Positions 60,868-64,000 of a stretch of 64,000 bases of DNA are shown here, one piece after another. Numbering within the stretch: the first letter of the stretch is position 1; each line of letters begins with the position of its first letter. Made by a program: the position numbers and the translations under genes. Below the pieces are notes generated by a model that did not search any database, had not been told where the DNA came from, and saw nothing but the letters and a program-made list of their open reading frames with translations. Origin of the DNA: Rhodococcus spelaei (GTDB taxonomy: Bacteria; Actinomycetota; Actinomycetes; Mycobacteriales; Mycobacteriaceae); contig NZ_VIGH01000003.1 of the NCBI RefSeq assembly GCF_006704125.1, forward strand, positions 124,001 to 188,000, given 5' to 3'.

Positions 60868-62895
60868 ATGGCAACACCCGAGCTCGCCCCCTCCGACACG
60901 CCGCAGACCCGCAAGGCAGGGGAGTCCTCGGTTCCCGTCTTCGTCACTCTCGGGATCATCGCCGGCCTGGTCGCGGCGATCGTCGTCGGGCTGACCGCCT
61001 CGGAGGCGCTGATCCGCCTCGGCATCCCGGACCCGGGCCCGCTCACCACCTACGGACTGCCGGCGGTCAAGGGGATCGGTGAGGTCGCCGCCGTCATCGC
61101 GATCGGTTCGCTGCTGCTGGCTGCATTCCTGGTGCCACCGCAACGCAACGGCGTCCTCGACGTTGACGGCTACCGTGCGGTGCGGATCGCCTCGCACGCC
61201 GCGATCGTCTGGGCAGCCTGCGCCATCGTGCTCGTTCCGCTGACGGTCTCGGACACGTCGGGGCAGCCGCTGGGCACCGCCCTGCAGCCGCAGAACCTCT
61301 GGAAGGCCATCCCGCAGATCGAGCTCGCGGGCGCCTGGCGCAACACCGCGATCCTGGCGGTGCTCCTCGCGGTCGGCACCCGGCTGGTGCTGCGCTGGGG
61401 GTGGACTCCGGTGCTGCTGCTGCTCGGGATCGCGACCCTGATCCCGCTCGGACTGTCCGGGCACTCGTCGGCGGGCGGCTCGCACGACCTCGCGACCAAC
61501 AGCCTGCTCTGGCACCTCATCGCGGCGTCGCTGTGGGCGGGCGGACTGATCGCGCTGCTCGCACACGCACGGCGGCGTGGCGCGTACACCGACGTCGCGG
61601 CCCGCCGATTCTCCGCGCTGGCGATCGTCGCGTTCGTGATCATGGCGATCTCCGGCGTGCTCAACGGCCTGGTCCGACTGCCGATCGCCGAGCTGTTCAC
61701 CAGCACGTACGGCTGGCTGCTCGTCGCGAAGACGGTCGCGCTGGTGGTGCTCGGCGTGTTCGGATTCGCACAGCGTCGCCGAGCGCTGCCCGCGCTGGCC
61801 GCCGACCCCACCTCGCGCGGCGCGCTGATCCGGTTCGCGGGCGCCGAGGCGCTCGTGTTCGCCGCGACCATAGGTATCGCCGTCGGCCTCGGCCGCACCC
61901 CGCCGCCGCCGGAGGACCTGCAGCCCACCCCGGCCGAGGTGCAGTTGGGCTACAACCTGGACGGCCCCCCCACCTTGGCGCGGCTTGCCTTCGACTGGCG
62001 TTTCGACCTGATCTTCGGGACCGCCGCGATCGTCGCGGCCGTGGTCTACGTGATCGGTGTGCGCCGCCTGCGCAAGCGTGGCGACAGCTGGCCGATCGGC
62101 CGGACGATCGCGTGGGTGCTCGGCTGCGCGACCCTGCTCGTCGCGACGTCCTCTGGCCTCGGCCGGTACTCGCCCGCGGTGTTCAGCGTGCACATGGGCG
62201 CGCACATGGCGCTGTCCATGCTCGCCCCGGTGCTACTGGTGCTCGGCGGTCCGATGACCCTCGCGCTGCGCGCCCTCAAGCCCGCCGGACCGACCGGAGT
62301 GCCGGGACCGCGCGAGTGGCTGCTCGCCGCGCTGCACAGCCCGGTCTCCCGGTTCCTCACCCACCCGCTGGTCGCGTCGGTGCTGTTCGTCGGTGGCTTC
62401 TACGCGCTGTACCTCGGCGGGATCTTCGGTGCGACGCTGGACTCGCACGGCGCTCACCTGCTGATGAACCTGCACTTCATCCTCAGTGGGTACCTCTTCT
62501 ACTGGGTGGTCATCGGCATCGACCCCGCCCCGCGGAATCTCACCCCGATCACCAAGCTCGCCATGGTCTTCGGCTCACTGCCGTTCCACGCGTTCTTCGG
62601 CATCGCGCTGATGAGCATGGGCGAAGTCATGGGCGGCTGGTACTACCGATCGCTCGCGCTCGGCTGGAACGACGATCTGATCGGCGATCAGCGGCTCGGC
62701 GGCGGCATCGCGTGGGCGACCGGCGAGATCCCACTGGTGCTCGTGATGCTGGCGCTGCTGGTGCAGTGGTCGCGGGCCGACCAGAAGACGGCCAAGCGGG
62801 TGGACCGCGCTGCCGACCGCGACGACGACGCCGAACTCGCCTCGCACAACGCGATGTTCGCCGAACTCGCGCGGCGGGATCGAGAGGGTCAATGA
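60868..62895 (+). CDS. CopD / CtaG-type membrane protein, Rv0102-like
   Basis: A 675-residue membrane protein with about 14-16 helices. The first half matches copper resistance protein D (LAGAWRNTAILAVLLAVGTR, LWHLIAASLWAGGLIALLAH). The second half matches the CtaG/caa3 cytochrome oxidase assembly family (FSVHMGAHMALSMLAPVLLV, LHFILSGYLFYWVVIGIDPA, ALMSMGEVMGGWYY). Conserved His and Met suggest copper handling for oxidase assembly. M. tuberculosis Rv0102 has the same fusion and similar length. Start ATG 60868 lies close after TACCCT, so the message is probably leaderless. Confidence 0.88.
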   Translation: MATPELAPSDTPQTRKAGESSVPVFVTLGIIAGLVAAIVVGLTASEALIRLGIPDPGPLTTYGLPAVKGIGEVAAVIAIGSLLLAAFLVPPQRNGVLDVDGYRAVRIASHAAIVWAACAIVLVPLTVSDTSGQPLGTALQPQNLWKAIPQIELAGAWRNTAILAVLLAVGTRLVLRWGWTPVLLLLGIATLIPLGLSGHSSAGGSHDLATNSLLWHLIAASLWAGGLIALLAHARRRGAYTDVAARRFSALAIVAFVIMAISGVLNGLVRLPIAELFTSTYGWLLVAKTVALVVLGVFGFAQRRRALPALAADPTSRGALIRFAGAEALVFAATIGIAVGLGRTPPPPEDLQPTPAEVQLGYNLDGPPTLARLAFDWRFDLIFGTAAIVAAVVYVIGVRRLRKRGDSWPIGRTIAWVLGCATLLVATSSGLGRYSPAVFSVHMGAHMALSMLAPVLLVLGGPMTLALRALKPAGPTGVPGPREWLLAALHSPVSRFLTHPLVASVLFVGGFYALYLGGIFGATLDSHGAHLLMNLHFILSGYLFYWVVIGIDPAPRNLTPITKLAMVFGSLPFHAFFGIALMSMGEVMGGWYYRSLALGWNDDLIGDQRLGGGIAWATGEIPLVLVMLALLVQWSRADQKTAKRVDRAADRDDDAELASHNAMFAELARRDREGQ

Positions 62896-63866
62896 CCTGA
62901 GGGCATGGCGGCGAGGGCGGCCCTGTCGCGGGCCTGCGCCGGCGTCACGGTCTGTGTGTGCACCGGGTCCTGCCCGTTGAAGTGTTGATCGAGCACCGCG
63001 TGCGTCATCGGGAGTAGGTGTTTGATCACCGCCAGTTCGACCCTTGGATTGCTGGCGGCCCGCACGACGGCGCGGGTCAGTGGGGCGACCGCCCGGTCGA
63101 CCAGTGCGGGCTGGTCGAAGTCGCCGAGCCGGCGCATCCAGTCGGGCAGCGTCGAAACGGTGGCGGGCGCCATCAGCCGGCTCATCGCCCACAGCGGCCA
63201 CCGGCCCCGCCCACCCCTGGTGCGCAGCAGGTAGTGCATGGCTTCGACGGCCGGTTCACTGACACAGAGCCGCGACCGTACCTCGGCGAAGTATTCGCGT
63301 ACCTGCTCGCGCGAACGCGGGACGTCTTCGACCCTGCAGGTCTGCAGTTCGGCGGCGACGACGCAGTCGGCCCAGTAGCGGTCCTCCTCCTCCGGTGCCA
63401 GTGGTCCGGGCCCGAACCTCTCGTAGCTCTTGAGTACCGAATGCCACCCGGTGACGTGGATCCACAATTGACTCTCGGGACTGTTGGCGCTGTATCGCTT
63501 TCCGCTGATCGGTTCGATCCCGGTGGCCTTGGTGTGCACGCGCATCAACAGTTCGGACGTCTCGATCGCCGAGCGGCTGTCGCCGACCGCCACGATGAGG
63601 AAGTAGGAGAGGGTGCCGTCCAGACGTCCGCGTGGGTCGAGATAGATCCCCTTCGCATCGGCGACCGCGGCGGTGAGGAAGGGGTCGAAGTGCTCGAGGG
63701 TGACCGCACGTTGGAACCCGAGCAGGGCGGTCGGGTTGGTCCACACCTTCCAGGTCGGCGATCCGGGTCCGAAGAAGCCTTGGTCCTCGCGTCGGCGAGC
63801 AGCGTCGAACGGCCATCCCCGCTCGGCGAGCATGCGGGTGGACGTCCCGTCCTCTATCGCCGTCAT
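62889..63866 (-). CDS. MpaB-like oxygenase family protein (DUF2236)
   Basis: A 325-residue protein of the DUF2236/MpaB' group. The signature region is GPGSPTWKVWTNPTALLGFQ with HFDP, and the conserved His in HVTGWHSVLKSYERFG and the following Arg-rich segments are present. Rubber oxygenase Lcp and fungal MpaB belong to this group and bind heme or iron, but the substrate here is unknown. Start ATG 63866 has GAGGGA upstream. Its end overlaps the convergent CopD gene by seven bases. A duplicated element upstream suggests repressor control. Confidence 0.82.
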   Translation of the reverse strand: MTAIEDGTSTRMLAERGWPFDAARRREDQGFFGPGSPTWKVWTNPTALLGFQRAVTLEHFDPFLTAAVADAKGIYLDPRGRLDGTLSYFLIVAVGDSRSAIETSELLMRVHTKATGIEPISGKRYSANSPESQLWIHVTGWHSVLKSYERFGPGPLAPEEEDRYWADCVVAAELQTCRVEDVPRSREQVREYFAEVRSRLCVSEPAVEAMHYLLRTRGGRGRWPLWAMSRLMAPATVSTLPDWMRRLGDFDQPALVDRAVAPLTRAVVRAASNPRVELAVIKHLLPMTHAVLDQHFNGQDPVHTQTVTPAQARDRAALAAMPSGH

Positions 63867-63909
63867 GTCGTCTCCCTCGATCCTCGGGCGGTCGTGTACC
63901 ACCCTCGCA

Positions 63910-63969
63910 GTGAATACAACGAGACCGTAGCAATTGCGGGTCGTGAATACAACGGTTCCGTAGCATTGG
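63910..63969. promoter_or_regulatory. Duplicated operator-like element upstream of the MpaB-like gene
   Basis: Two similar 27-base copies start at 63910 and 63943, 33 bases apart. Both read GTGAATACAACG, three variable bases, then CCGTAGCA. The second contains the small palindrome ACGGTTCCGT. Spacing and symmetry suit two repressor dimers on one face of the helix. Confidence 0.5.
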
Positions 63970-64000
63970 TTGGGGCAGTGCCGGGATCGTGGTCGGGGAA

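Overview
The window is high-GC actinobacterial DNA; a sampled 60-base line in the desaturase gene has 40 G/C. Several genes point to a mycolic-acid-producing member of the Mycobacteriales, probably Rhodococcus/Prescottella, Nocardia, Gordonia or a relative. These are a polymethylated-polysaccharide/glycogen cluster next to etfBA (as at M. tuberculosis Rv3028c-Rv3034c), an orn / DUF853 ATPase / CmrA-type reductase set (as at Rv2509-Rv2511), a DesA3-type desaturase with its reductase, and a CopD-CtaG fusion like Rv0102. The genus cannot be fixed from the sequence alone.

Positions 1-38,613 and 60,668-64,000 are host chromosome. From left to right: a truncated PQQ-propeller lipoprotein; a hexapeptide acyltransferase; a minus-strand operon (methyltransferase, GH57 branching enzyme, GT4 glycosyltransferase) divergent from etfBA; tRNA-His; orn; a HerA-like ATPase; a fatty-acid block (acyl-CoA ligase, diaminopimelate decarboxylase, CmrA-like reductase, 2,4-dienoyl-CoA reductase, PadR regulator); a mixed set of secreted hydrolases, transporters and regulators; the TetR-controlled reductase/desaturase pair; MarR/FUSC; a Tat-exported sulfatase; an ArsR/SRPBCC pair whose start codons share one perfect palindrome; and a secreted lipase. 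tRNA-Arg, a CopD-CtaG protein and an MpaB-like protein lie on the right.

Between about 38.6 and 60.7 kb sits an integrated mobile element of lower GC (a line in the S-4TM gene has 32 G/C of 60). Its right half reads rightward: small membrane proteins, a conjugation-type ATPase, a replication-relaxation protein, an orphan DNA methyltransferase, ArdA antirestriction, an ImmR/ImmA-like regulator-protease pair, and a large serine recombinase whose end runs into tRNA-Arg.

Its left half is one leftward gene train: an XRE regulator with an NBR1-type Ig domain, then eight genes with overlaps or a 16-base gap: hsdM, hsdS, GIY-YIG/DUF4357 nuclease, hsdR, YgjP-type zinc hydrolase, nucleotidyltransferase A, S-4TM pore-forming effector, and CD-NTase B. 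This looks like a type I restriction-modification system joined to a CBASS-like abortive-infection module with two different nucleotidyltransferases around one membrane effector. It is the best candidate in the window for an undescribed composite defence system. That the parts work together is an inference from gene order; catalytic motifs are intact in every enzyme of the train.
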